Assembly: GCA_023238725.1 (NCBI GenBank)
Contig: CM041541.1
Coordinates: 10,130,044-10,194,043, forward strand
Source of the DNA: Scortum barcoo
Taxonomy: Eukaryota > Chordata > Actinopteri > Centrarchiformes > Terapontidae
DNA length: 64,000 nucleotides
Direction: 5' to 3'
A program made the translations under genes and the position numbers. Positions 11,481 to 24,733 of the stretch are shown here, one piece after another; within the stretch, counting starts at the first letter, position 1; every line of letters starts with the position of its first letter. Under the pieces are notes generated by a model. The model was not told the DNA's origin. It did no database searches and worked only from the letters and a program-made list of their open reading frames with translations.

Positions 11481-11660
11481 CTCCAGGGCCTTGAGGCGCT
11501 CCAGGAGGGGCTTGGTTTTGTCTTTGTCCTCTTCTGCTTGGCTGGCATCGGGATCGGCGTTCGGCGGCGGCCCCGTGTCTGGCTCCGCTTGAGTCGCCGG
11601 CGGGGAGCCGTTCTCTTCGGGGCCATCGTGCTGTTTCTGCACATCCTCGGAGATTTTATC
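11481..11660 (-). CDS. nckap5: nckap5 exon E: acidic proline-rich linker plus start of conserved block
   Basis: Sixty codons in phase 0-0. The acceptor is gtgcatcag before GAT and the donor is GAG then gtaact. Three parts are visible. The first is a short charged start (DKISEDVQKQ). The second is about 30 residues dominated by Pro, Glu, Asp, Ala and Gln, including GPPPNADPDASQAEE. The third is the conserved end DKDKTKPLLERLKALE. The end matches recalled NCKAP5 (KEKTKLLLERLKALE) and leads into the block shared with NCKAP5L. The middle does not align with the mammalian sequence I recall, which is Ser/Glu-rich and about 10 residues shorter. It is likely a disordered spacer between helices. An open frame continues upstream into the intron, but the acceptor and homology fix the exon start. 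Confidence 0.93.
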
Positions 11661-13391
11661 CTGATGCACAGACAACAAGACGAGGTTAGAGGCAAAAGAA
11701 GAACGGGGGAGGGGGTGGGAGAAGGAGAAGGAGAAGGAGGGCGAAATCTGGCGAGCGAAAAACCTGAACAGATGGGAATAAAGCGCTCAAAAGTGAGGTA
11801 TGACAAATGTTTCGGGACAGGATTTGAAAAAACGGGTAAGGAGCCGTGAAAGACAAAAATCAGAAGGAAGGAGAAAGAGAGAGAAGAAAAAGGGGGGAGA
11901 CGATCAGATGGGCAGACGGGACAACAGGGAGGCAGCTTGGACAACAGAGCTCCAAAACATCCCCTAATCCCTAATCATGTTTCACTTGTTTTCCAAAGAG
12001 TGGCAGCGACCTTGAGGGCTCTCATCCTGTCTGTATTATGGGGATCCTTCTCGCTCTCTCTCTTCACTCACCACATATCTCTCTCTCTCTCCCTCCGCCT
12101 TTGACAATCTTTCTTTGCCAGCTATCTTTTCCTCCGTCTTGTTTCTTTTTTTTTTCTTTTTTGGCTTCCTTTCATCTGTGATAATTAACTACTGCTAATA
12201 ATTAGATACTAATTAGGCGGTGTCTGGCTAGCACCAAAACTGCAAAAAAAGAAAAGCAAAAACATAGTGAACACTCTGTCGCACTCATGAGATTATTCAT
12301 CTTTTTCGGGCGAATCTTTGGAGCTCTAAAGTATGTACTTACTCACTGAACATCTATTCACCTTATCGATATGTAAAGTAGCTTCTTCTGAGCTGTAACA
12401 ACAGATAATTAAGGGTTTTTAAGTAATTTTCAAAGCAAAAATGCAAATCATTCAATTGCTCCAGTTCTCTGTTTCATTGTAAATTAAATATCTTTGGACT
12501 CTTTGGTAGGAGAAAACAAGCAAATTCAAGATGTCACCTTTGAAAAAAAAAAACTGAAGAAAAAAAACTAAGTAGCAGAAGAAGAATTTATATTCTGTTT
12601 TGGATGTTACTTGTTTAGATTAGTTTTTGATTTTTGATATTTTGGTGTGTTGGTTGAGGGAAAACAAACAAAACATCGCAGCATTTTGATATTTTAAGGC
12701 CCTTTATAGCCAAATTTGACCGGCGATGCCTTAAAATGAAGCACCATCTATCTACGAGTTATATCAAAGAGTGTCGTCCTCTAAAACTCTAATAGTTTCA
12801 TTTGAATAACACTTAGCGGCCTAAGTAAGGTCACCTGTTCAATAATTAACAAGTTAAAGCAAAGACTGGAGAAGCCTAAAAGAAAGGTAGAAGAGTTGAG
12901 AAGCAAAACGTTATTTTTCTTATTTCCTGTCAGATAAATGACATTGCAACCCCTGAAACCTTTCGTCTTATTCAACAGTTGATAAAAAACTTTAATTAAA
13001 AACTAAACTAACTACTAACTAAACTAAAATATTTCCTGAATGCAGCAGCCTACATGTCCATTAAATGTTGATTACAGAAATCATTTCTCCAGCTGGACTG
13101 TTATTCCCTCACAGTTCCCCTCTAGCAATATAAACATTACTGTACCCTATAGCGGCATTAATAGAGTGGGCTGACTTTGACATGCGCCGTGAATGAAGCA
13201 AAGGCTTTTCTTTAATGACACAGAGGTATTCAGCTGTTACCAGTGTGATAGATCACCGTGCACACACATTACATTTTTCATTCCTGGCTGAGCATTGACA
13301 GATGATTGTCAGACTGGAAGATACCTTTAGCTAATGCGCAGGACAAAGTTGAGGTTAGCAGCAGTAATGGATGGCTGAAACTCATCTTTTA

Positions 13392-13424
<33 letters not shown>

Positions 13425-15468
13425 CTCCCAAACGCAGAACAAGTTACTGCTCCCTCTTAATAGGGATTGGAAATACTTCTCAGCTTGATCCAATCTCTTC
13501 TAAATATATATTAGGTTTTCAATCTTGCTCGATTCCATCAGACAATTGTCTTCGAGGCAATCCTTTAAAGTCACGGTTTTTAAGTTCGCCTTTTGTTTTG
13601 GCGGGGCGAGGCTGTGAAGTTTTGTGGTTTGCTCTGAGAGACTGCTCATCAGACGGCGTTAAAGGGCTCGGTAATAATCTCTGCAGAGAGAGTCTGGAGA
13701 GGGAGAGGGGAGGGAACCTTGTCCCTCACGCTGCCCTTTCAAGTTATTGAGTTTGTCTGCTGAATACACAGAATACAGCTGCAGCAGGAGCACATCGCCG
13801 CGCAGGAACGGAGGGTGTTCAGTTATACAGCTACTGGGAATAACCATAATAACCCTGCAAGTTTATTCTCCCTGACAATGTCCGTCCACTGCTCAACATT
13901 CACTGTGTACAGTACGGTGCAGCAGAGTAACTACAGCATGAGCATAGAAAATAATCTCTTTAAATAATCAAGCTCCATAGCTGAGAAAATCCCCTCTTAA
14001 ACACATTCTCACACATATTTGGGGACTTAAACATGGCGATTATTTGTATGTCTATGTGTTGTTGTATAATTTACTATTGTGTAAATGTAATCATCTAAGT
14101 CAGTTATCTAGTAAGACCATCAAATGTTTTACAATTCCAGCTTCTAAAATTGTTAGAATTTGCTGCTTTTTCTCTCTTTACATCATTTTGAATTAAATAT
14201 CTTTGTGTTTGGGTATTTTACAGACCAAACAATTAATTAATTGGCCAAGAAAACAGGTACAGGAAGAATTTAAACATCGGTAAATACAAAATAAAGCAGC
14301 TAAAAAGTTTTACTGTAATGCTGAATTTGTTGGGATTGAACTCAGGTGCCCAGAGTTGAAAGTATTCACTGTGCGCGTCAAACCACCACTTCAAATTCTA
14401 CTTTGTGTCGGCCTTGTCGGCCATACTGTTTCCCCTCGACATAATCCGTTTGTGGTGGGGAGCCCAGGAAAGGATTACTTTGCGCGTGCAGATAACATTA
14501 TTTTGCATATTGACACATTGTATTCGTTCCACATATATTTCACGAGCTTTTTTCTGGTATAGAGCACATCGGAGAAATGTACAGCATATCGGAAAGTTAG
14601 CAGTAAAGCGACTGACAGTTAAACTTAGTCCTCATTTTTTATTCCTGCCACTTTAATTTGCACTCATCAGCCAAAGCTTTTTTTTTTGCATCTATTTCTC
14701 CCTTTTATACGCAGTGATGAATGCATGTAGTCATTTAGAGGCTTTTTTTATTGCACATTAATTGCTGAATTAGTGATGCCTTTTTCGTCTATCCCCTGGA
14801 GGTATTTTGCTCTCATTTAAGCTGCTGAACTCTAAAGACAATAATCTGGTCGCTGCTACACAATTTATATGCCATATAAGACAGTGTGTAGCAGTAAAGC
14901 AACACAGATGCTGGATAAATACTTGGAGTTATTTCAGAAAGTCTGCAAATGAGTGCATCACACAGAGTTGAAAGGCATATAACTTTTATTTTTTTCCCAT
15001 AGTTACGGCTGTCAGACATGGAGGCGAAGAACATCACACTGATGATAAACAGACTGAGGCAACAGCATTTCGCTGCCGCAACATTGTGTACACGCGTTAA
15101 GCTCCAAATTGTGCAGCGCGACCCCACAGGTGACCCCCGTGCCTCAGAAATATGTGGTGTTACTTATTCTTTCTGCCTCTCTGCTGGTTCCCGGCAGCTA
15201 TTTCTATTATGTAACAGGGTAAGCAATGAATGCTTTCACCTTCGTTCAGTCTAGCTTTATTCAAAACACTGGATCTCTGAGGTAAAGAACAGCAGTGAGA
15301 TACTGACAAATATCTTAAAAATGATTACCTGTACATGGGCAATAGATATATATCATTAGTGAACACATTTATAAGTGAATTTTGAACTTTTTGACCAATT
15401 AACTATCCTTTTTCTCTAGGAATTACTTCTCTCTCATTATATGATGCACTTAAAGGATGGTGGTTTAC
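11661..15468 (-). other. Intron D-E (3.8 kb)
   Basis: No gene recognised. Purine-rich repeats (GGAGAA-like) occupy about 11,700-11,745. A homeodomain-core cluster lies at 12,180-12,220, and a TA repeat at 13,390-13,424. The remainder is AT-rich single-copy-looking sequence. Confidence 0.75.
13390..13424. repeat. TA dinucleotide repeat
   Basis: About 17 units with one TG interruption. Confidence 0.95.
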
Positions 15469-15559
15469 CTTGTAGGCCTTCATGATGTCCACTGTGTCCA
15501 CAGCAGTCTGCTCCAGGATGCCCTGATTCTGCAGCAGCGACCGCACCGTCTCTTCCATC
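15469..15559 (-). CDS. nckap5: nckap5 exon D
   Basis: One G completes the arginine carried over from exon C, then come 30 codons: METVR-type coiled coil reading MEETVRSLLQNQGILEQ, then TAVDTVDIMKAYK. The acceptor is tgtgtgcag and the donor is AAG then gtaaac; the exon ends in phase 0. The mammalian counterpart is recalled as MEETVRNLLQSQG followed by a more variable tail, so the first half is conserved and the second half has diverged. The helix probably weakens after the NQG turn. Because this exon ends in phase 0, every junction from here to exon I falls between codons, unlike the A/B and C/D junctions, which split an arginine codon. Confidence 0.93.
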
Positions 15560-16019
15560 CTGCACACAGGACACATATCATCGTGTTAAGCTAAACATGG
15601 GAAAAAAATGCAGATATTTTAATGGTAAACACTCATTGCCGTGGCATTTTTTTTCAGGCGGCGATTCAGCTCCCTGAATTCCTGTAGGAGATGATTTCCT
15701 CTTCTGCAGCACCTCTGCAGGCGCTTTATAACTTTTTAACTTTACCATCCTCTTTCTGCTTGGTATAGATCTTCTATTCGGCACAAATGCCCAAAATTGA
15801 CCTGCACTGCTTTCAAAGTCTTCAGGTCTTCTTCTCGTGATGCTTTCTCAAGACAGCCCTCCAGGAGGTGGCCCCCAAACAGCACCGGTTTGCCCTCTAG
15901 TTTGGGTAATAATTATGATGAGAACAAAGAAGGAGGCTAGGTGACTTTGTTTTAAATCAGCAAAGTGGGAAGGAGGTCAGGGAGGATGTATAGGTCAACA
16001 AAACGTCCGACTTTAACAA

Positions 16020-16190
16020 AGGAGACCACTGTTTGTTTCCCCTTTCCAACCATTACCACTTCTTTATGATGTAACCATGATGACAAAGCTTCCTTAACCT
16101 TTAACCTTCAGGAAGTGCTTATCTTAACCCAAACCCCCATGTTTGCCTAACCTTAACAAAGTTTGGATCTAAACCCAACAATGGAGTATA
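16020..16190 (-). repeat. Probable decayed interspersed repeat (ccttaacc-rich)
   Basis: The segment tttccccttt, accattaccacttctttatg, ccttaacctttaaccttcag, cttatcttaacccaaacccc and gcctaaccttaacaaagttt has the spaced taacc words seen in common fish interspersed repeats. On the minus strand it reads ggttaagg-type words like the 35.5-kb fragment. The spacing is irregular, so it is not a telomere array. Confidence 0.4.
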
Positions 16191-19100
16191 TTTTGTCATT
16201 TAATTTGTAGAAATTTATCCGACATTTATCCCATCTTCAGGTAATAAAAGAAAACCAGGCACATTGTTTCTTGAAAAACACTGCTGTTTGGCCGGCAGCA
16301 TATTAAGCAGCCAGAGCTCCTCGGGCACATTGCTCCAAGGTGTAGTAACCCTGATGCCAAGGTCCAAACGTGCTTTGTTTTTAATATCAACTGTAGAACC
16401 GCCAGTATGAACCTGCTCCAAGACCACAAGGTCACACCAGGTTAAGTCTGAGATGATGTGATGCCAGAGCCATCGGCGGCATCAAATTGATGAGGGGACT
16501 CGAAGGTACCGCCGCAAAACATCTGAAATGGGATCTATTTTCAAGCTGTTTTACAATTTTATAAGATGGTTGGTGTTTGAAATGGATCATTGCATCCTTC
16601 GATTGTGATTTTTTTTATACTTTCCATCAGCATGCCCCCACAAACACACTTGCGAATGGGCCCACAGTGAAAATGAAAAGAGAATGAAACTAAATCAGTG
16701 CCAGAGACACAAGATTGATGAGTGTTATTTTTTTGGACTGAATCCAAAAAAAGAGGGAGAACAAAATGTGCAAACATGGAACTAACTGACTTATTGTGTA
16801 CCATTTTGTGGGTGTTCGTCTGTGTGTGTGTGTCTGATGATGGCTTGGATTAAGTGCAATCACGGCAGCAAACGGTGACCTTGACCTTCAAGGTCTGGTC
16901 TGCTCAAAACAATCCGCGCTTCTATTTTGTGCTGCAAACGCTGTGAGCTGCATTCAAAACAGCTGCCATGTGAAAACTGCCTCTGTCTGTTTCCATCTGA
17001 ATAAGAGCCACATGCCATCTTTATCCCTCGAGCTGGGTGGCGAACTTTAACCCAACAAGTATTTACTTTCTGATTCTGAAAAAAAAAAGAAGCACTGCAC
17101 CGGATAAGCGATGTGAGATGATCTTGAACCCTGCTGGGATCATGTAAATGGAAAGGATGAGATAAACATGACATTCAGGAGCACTGTGAAAATGGAGAGC
17201 GACAGCCAGGCATTGTTCGAAAGAATGGGCCTGACAAAAGAAGGGCTTTGACAGCATCAGGTGGGGATCATCTGACTTTCGTGACACTGTCTTTTTCTTC
17301 TGCTCTTAGTGGGTCGATTCACACTGAAGTTGAACAAGACAAAGGAGAGGCTCACAAGAAAACGTTGAAATGGAGGGTTGAAAATGCTCATTTTTAGAAC
17401 GGGTGTCGCATTAGCAAAGGTTATTACCTCCATCTCTCTCCAGTCTGAAGCCCATGACTTATGTGCTCGACAGTGTGACAGAAGGTCTTCTACTACTCAA
17501 ATGCCAAAGTCGATGAATTATACAAAAAAAAAGTTTAACCAACGTCTTCAAGTCCTCAGCATATTCCACTTTATGGCAGAGTTAGATGACAAAATCAAGA
17601 CCATACATAGACTGGAAACAGCACCTCTAATGATCACTAATTAATACAATGAATCTTGTTTGTTTAATCCATAAAAAAGACCAATTCCAACAAATCAAAA
17701 GCTAAAAATGACTCGATAGTTCTTTATGTTTTGTATTTATTTTAGAAATTGATGAGGGGACTTTATTTACACTATCACACAGTATTAGTGATACCAGTGA
17801 TACTACAAGTGTTGGTGCAATGTTCAACTCCAATTTGACTTTCATACCAACTGTGATTCACGGCTATTTTATACATGCTTTGTTATCTAACAAGTTCCCG
17901 ATGGTGCTCCATTGATGCTGTTGGATGACGGTGGGTGAGAATGAGCGCGGGCGGGAAGGGCAGGGGAGGACGGTGCTAGCCGCACCATCTGTCCAGGCTG
18001 AGCCATAAAGCCGGCCGTAATCAGGCCGCTAGCTGCTGACTGAACAGTCAAGGAGGCGGACAGACAGGCAGGCAGGCAGAACTGGTGGCAGCTTGCTCCA
18101 GTTCCTGCTTTAAATGCTGGCCTTAATCAGCACAACCTAAAGAGCAAAGAGGACGTGACAGAGAAAGCTTTGGAGTCCAGAGACGCTGACACCGGGTCAA
18201 GGACTAGCCGACGGACATGATCAGCATGACGAGTAGGGGTAGTTCTTGGAATGAAGGGATTTGGGCAGGTGACCACCTACCGATATAGCCACAGCGTGCG
18301 CCTCTTGTATAGCGTCACACCATTCAGCATCTGTTTTTCTGAGAGGTAAATCCCTGGTGATCTTTCAGAAATTCAGAGGGTCATTTAACAATGCTCAAAT
18401 AATGCTCCCAAATTTAAAATAGAGGAGAAAAGCGATGCATCTCCTCGCAACATTAATGTCATATATTTCATAATAAAAAAATGGGAAAAGGAAAAGACAT
18501 TCAAATCATAGGTAAGTGTTGCTAAAGGACCTTTTCTTTAAAGATTGCCAGGAAGGCAGATGCTTGTGACACTTACACATGAGATGCACAAACTCGCTGC
18601 TCCTGATATAGCCACTGTAAGACACACTTTTAATGGTTTATTGTTGCTTTCTCCCTCAGAGGCACTGTTTGGAAATGTCGCATATTGCTGTTAATTCTTT
18701 TGTTGATCCCATCCTGAAATGAGCTGGCGGCAGAATAAATGTGAGGTATGTGAAGCATCAATCTGTAAAAGTGGGACTTTCAAAATCAAACCTGAAATGA
18801 GGAATAGCGCCGATATCAGTGAGCGAGCCAACAGATGGCGTCAGAATTATTCTAACGCGCTGTGAACGAAAACGTGCCAAATGAGGCAGGGAGGCAATTA
18901 ATGTAAAATTACATAAATGATATGAGCGTTTGCTTCTGTAGCTAAGCCAACGTCGCGCGGCGCACACACACACAGCCGCACCTGCTTAACTTGCAGACAA
19001 ACTTCCCGACGTGCTCACTGTGACTGGCAAGACCTCGGTGACCTTCGCACTGCAGAGCAACGGGAAGGTGAGGAACGCTTTGATGGCTCGGCCTGCCCGC

Positions 19101-22100
19101 CTCCTCGTGTCGCGGGCAGAGGAGGAGGAGGGAGGGAAGGGGTCTGGATGCGTTTTGAGGGGTCTGTGGCATTTTTTGCACACCTGAAAGAGACCCTTTG
19201 TGTTTCTAAGCAGACCCGGGGAGCTCTGGCGCTGCCTCGCTTTCCATCCCACTTCCATTTCAAAGTTTCCTGTCACTGAAGGCGCGGACGTGCGGCATCT
19301 CTTTGGACAGACTTTGGTGCTTTTGATGCTGGGACGGAGTGCCGAAAGACTTTGAAGTTTGGTGGTGGTGCTGAGGGACTGGATATACTTAATGTGGACT
19401 GAAAGACTAGATCCATTTGGAAGTAAGATTTATTCTACTTTGGAGAAAGAAACGAAGAATAAAATATCTCTCTATTCTTTGCTCTGTAATCTCTATTTTC
19501 ATCGGGACATCTGGGAGCTACCTCATCCAATCTGTAAAGAAATGTGCTTTGTTGCCTTGAATACACCCTGAACTTCAAGTTATCATCTCATTTTCCTTGA
19601 CAACTCTTGCAGAACAACTCCACAGATAAGTATTACTTGGATAATTACCCTCCAGAAATCACTATTTTCTGTTGCCATGATTACAAATACCAACAATTTA
19701 TAGCTCTATTTAACAGTGTGTCTTTTCAAACAAAGCACTAATAATTCATTAAAAATCATTTGTGAGAGAGGAGTTAATTATGCAGTTATGTGAGTCCAAA
19801 AGCATAAAAAAAGCACATTTAAATAATCAAATGTGTGTTTCCTGCTAAGAAAAGACGAGGACAAGTGTCCAGCAAAACTTTCCCATAAAATAAACAGTAT
19901 CATTTGTCTTTACTGTAAATTCAGCCAGCTAAAACCTATTTATATGTAAGAGAGTCTGCTAAATGCTTATGATGGATGGAATATAACTCTCAGATGACAG
20001 AGCATTACTTTACATAAAAAAAACATAGTCTTTGCTCGCTGTGATAGTGTGATTAATCTCAAAGTGCTTGCCAACGACCTATTGAAAGCATCATTCAGGG
20101 AGGGAAGGGCGAACGAGTGTGTGTGTGTGCGCGCCTGTGTGTTTCAAAGGGGCGTATGTGGGGGCGAAAGCAAATTCTGACTTTACTGACCCTCGAGCCA
20201 CACAGGCTGAATTTCAAACATGGCGTTCGTCAGCAGTCCGGGAAATACAATTAAGGGTCCAATCAATTTTCAGCCCGAGGTCCGACGATCTTTAGTGCAG
20301 ACACAACCCTCTCCTTCACGCCAAAACACACACAGAGCACACACATGATGTCTGGGGCTGTCTATGGCTTTGACGAGGCCGCGAGGCGCAGAGGTGAACG
20401 AAGTGATGCATCATCAGAACACACCAGGGCAATTAGAGGTGAAATGCTGCGAGTCGGCTCACGCTGGTTGACAAACTGGCAGTTAACATACAGGAAACGT
20501 CCTCTCTTTTCTTCTTCTTCTCAACATTTAGCTGTCAAAAGTCACAATGACATCAAGACTTCAAACGAAGGAGCGTCTCATTCAGAAGTCTTTCTATTCA
20601 TTGAAACTGCAGTGGCTCCACACAGCTCTAACCTTCAATGACAAATTCTTTCACAGACCTGAAAATGATCAAAGGGCTCCAAAACTCTCTGAAAAACTGA
20701 CAGTCTGAGCTCAAAAACTTACCCCATCTTGAGTTTTTCTCCACTTTTAACACCTCCTTTTTTCCGGAAAAAAGCCAGAAACACTGTGCAGACATCCGTG
20801 AGCTCCATACGTGAAGAGATCCGAATGCACAGCCAGCACTCACAGTTCTCACATAAAGTGACCCAGACGGTATTGCTGAAATGTGGGTCTCTAGGCTAAA
20901 ATAGGCCATGCAGTCATCATATAAGCCTGAGTGCTTTTCGCTCAATCGACAGACAGCATGGTCAGTCCCGTGGCCGGGTTACAGAGTCAGCCTGACAGCA
21001 GATCTCCTGTTCTCATTTTCTACTTGCCGTGTCTTCAGTGTGTCATTATCTGACACTGGCCCTGTGCAAAGACAGCGATCTGGCAGGCAAAGACTTTCCC
21101 ATATGTCCCACGTTAAGCCCTCTCTAGAGGAGAAGCACCCCTGCTGGGAGGCAAGCAGGCCAGTAGTCTCGGATCAGACGGGAATCAGGAATGGACTCTC
21201 AGGGATGAAGCGCGACTAAGGACAGGGATCCCCCTGTTTAGTCAGCCAGGGTTTGTGTATGTGAGTGCGCTTGTGGCCACATGGTTCATTGGTGATTAAG
21301 AGGCTTTGGCTTTGCTAAAATCAACACTTTCCGTGCAAGAAAAGCTAACACAGAGGCTGAATGCCAGGACACATGCTCAGAGATCTCCGCATATTTCCAA
21401 CTCGTTGTTCTGACAATCTTCTCCCCAAATGCGCCACTTTTCATTAGCGCGGTCTTTAGATGTTAGTTTGTTTATTTTGGTCATTACTCTCCTGCCAATG
21501 GCCGCCTACATCTTTGTATGTTTCTCAGCTCGGACCAAGCAGGAGTTGCTGATTCCCCCCCTGCCATGGTTGGATCTTTGGGTTGCCAGCATTCCTTGGC
21601 AGCAGTGTTTTAGAAACGCTGTGCCTAAATTCTGAATTAAAAATAAAAGCGTGACCTTTTCAACACACTCTGTTGCTTTGTCATTTTTTCTCTATTACAG
21701 AAAAACCTGGAAACAAAGCTTGAAATTCAAGATAAGGACAACATCATTAAATCCATGGTAACTTGATTAAGTTTCAGCCACAGAAAACGCAACAAGTTTT
21801 AATGCACTGTGGGACTCTCACTTTATCAGCGCTGTCAGAGGCTCAGGTTGACCGAGACCCTCTAATCAGATTTGACCAGTGAGCGATTGTAAAATCCTAA
21901 AGCTGATGAAATGATAGGGAGAACAATCACCTGGTTGTGCGGCTGAATTGAGGCCCTCACATGACTACTGCATCGGCGGCTACAATGGCCTTATCTGGCC
22001 TCGCCGCAGCACCCAGCGAAACTGTCCGTTTCGGCACAGGAATATTCCATTCTTCTTCTCCGACTCCTTTCCAGCAAATCACTTATGTACGCCCACTGGG

Positions 22101-24701
22101 TGATTGCCTAGCTTAACCCAAAGTTAAGCCACTCTTATCCTCTTAGAGCTGTTTTGCAGAAAACATGCTAGGAGACCCTCTCTGAGATGTGACCTAAATG
22201 AAAGAGAGCAAACTCCCAGGAACTAAACTAGACGCCTCTGGTGAAGGTTTGGTCCGGTTTAGAGCCTCGAGGACAGTTCAGAGCTATAAAAGTCATGCAC
22301 ATCAGTCATGCATGTTACAGCGGGGTGGCATTACAAAGGTCCTTCGCCCTCATGACCGGTGACTCTCGTGAGCGACCTTTCACCTTATCAACAAGACACA
22401 CATGTCACAGAAAAACAGATCAAGAGGCCAAAAGTGTTTAGTATGCTCTGACAGTCATATTTCACCCCATTCTTTGTTGACCAACTGCTGTGAAAAAGAG
22501 CATTTTTGGGGTTGTTTTTTTTACACAGGATGTCCGTTTAACATCAAAGGGCTCCATCGAAAATCATGATTCATATAGATATTCTTTTATTGACCTCTTT
22601 TATCTTAAATACCATCTGATTTCTAATTGTAAATACTAGAAATGAATTGAAATAAGAAAATGTCTGAAAAGGATTTACTGCTTCTTTCCAGGATCACCGC
22701 AACAGTTGTACAAGAACAGCGATGCCAACTGAGTGAAATTGAGGACTAGTGAGTAAAAGAGCGTAAATTAAAAGGGACATATGGAGGGAACCAGATTTAG
22801 GTTCTTCCTCCTTCATCCCCCCAGCAGTCCCGCAACATTTGGAAGGATTTAGAGTGCAAATTCACGAACGTGCCACATGTTCACCTCTGGCCAAAGGAAG
22901 CAGTTAGCGATGAGGGAGCTGTCGTTCCACAAGAGCATCTCTCTGGAGCCGTCGCTTGTATCTCCCCGGTGGCTTACAGGCATGTGTGCTCCACATGTGA
23001 GACAGAGACACAGACTGAGAAAGACATCCCTAGTGGGAAACCTTTGTCATGATGACAGCGCAGAGTCCATTACTTACACCAGAAACCTCAACGGCTCCGA
23101 AGCGGGGCCACTGGGAACTGTGAAGACGGAGCGGGAAAGGCGGGTGATGCGGCTTTATTAAGTATAAAAGTAAAAATAATTGGCAGCTATTTTCATAATG
23201 ATGACCTCTGAAGTCATTTTCAAGCAAAAGTGCCAAAAATGGAATGATTAATGATGTCTGCCATGATATTAGATAGGGTGCTGCAAAAAGGGCATTATTG
23301 TCCATTTACTGACATTTTATGGACCAAATAAATGACAAATGTATCAGGATTATAAATGCTGCAGCTGTTTGAATGTAATCAACTAAGAAAACATATGTCT
23401 ATTTTGGTCTGTTTAAGTTAATTAAATTTATCCAAAAATCTAAATGCACTGAAATCAAAATCAACAAGAAAAGGAAACAAGATGCAATGTCTGTTTTCAG
23501 AGAATGGTTTTCACAGGGACTATTTCTTTGGCAGAAAATAGTTCCCATTAAAACTATTCACAGTGAGGTTTGTGACCAGGACAATGTTTCAGGACAGAAA
23601 TGTGTAATGCTGTAAGCAGAGCAGATAAAATCCCCCTCACCTCCACTGTGCTGCAGAGGCGGAAGAAATCTCAGAAATAGATGAACTAACACTTTGAGTG
23701 TGTGCTTTTTTATTTTTGCTCGTACAATGCAGAGATAAAGACCTATCTTACATGGAGCATAACAACGGCCGCTGTGTATATGTGTCAACAAGAGCAGCTG
23801 CCAGATCATCAGATCTATACTGCAGCCATGAGGTCAGTTTGAATTACATGCTGTTTTGGCTTTAGGCTACAATCAGTGAGCACCAGCTTCACTCGCCAGA
23901 GAGAACAGACGAGCTATCATGAAGTGAGGATGTATGCCCTACTTCTGTAGGAGCTTGTAATCTGACCTCTTTCGGCGTGCCTATAAACATCATAACCAGC
24001 GTGTGTAATCCGAAGCGGAAGTTAGCGGGGTGGAGTGTGCAGTACGCTGGAGGGTCTGTGATTGTCTGACACAGTTACAATCAAGTAATAGGCCGCTCTT
24101 TGACACACAGACCCGGCGTGGTGCTCTGCAAGCGAAAACTAAAGCAAAACTGGAGGTGGTTGGTGCCAAAGCTCCCTTACGGGCTGGTAATTTAGGAGAA
24201 GTGATAGAGTAGAATAACCCAAATTAAGTTCAATCAGGCATAATTTCGTGTTCAAATTTGGAAGTTAAAGAGAAGGGCTGAAATGGACCAATAAATCCTT
24301 TAAATATGAGGTGCTCCCGAAATAGTCCAGACACCTATTATCTATTTAACAGCCGTCATCCCCATTGGGCTGAAGTAAGGAAGTAACTTCAAAAGGCTGA
24401 CCCCCCACCCTCCCGCCTCCATCCTGTTAATGACCCCAGATGTGGTGTCTTGAACAGGGGCCTGATTCATCCAGCTAAATCCTGCAGTCGCCAAGGCGCG
24501 CGGGGGGGAGGACCGGGCATTTTGTATGTGCCAAATTAAAACACTTGGTCCGGGCGTGGCTGGATGCTTGGATGATTAGAAGAGAGGGCATTGATCTGCA
24601 AACAGAGTGCAATCACTCAGCTCCCACTCCGAGTGTATTAGCCTTTGCCGGTCCAGCTGTGCGGTTGGCGGTAATGAGAGTAGCACATGAATGCATACGG
24701 C

Positions 24702-24733
24702 GCACACACACACATACACACACACAAACACAC
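24702..24733. repeat. CA dinucleotide repeat, interrupted
   Basis: CA units broken by CATA and AAA interruptions. A second short CA run lies at about 24,857-24,870. Confidence 0.9.

Noticed and set aside
10941..11678. A single 245-codon minus-strand gene
   Set aside because: Only the exon E part is coding. A consensus donor at the end of LERLKALE, and homology continuing in exon F, show that the following part is intron.
16060..16170. Interstitial telomeric repeat
   Set aside because: The taacc words are irregular and never form tandem TTAGGG/CCCTAA hexamers.
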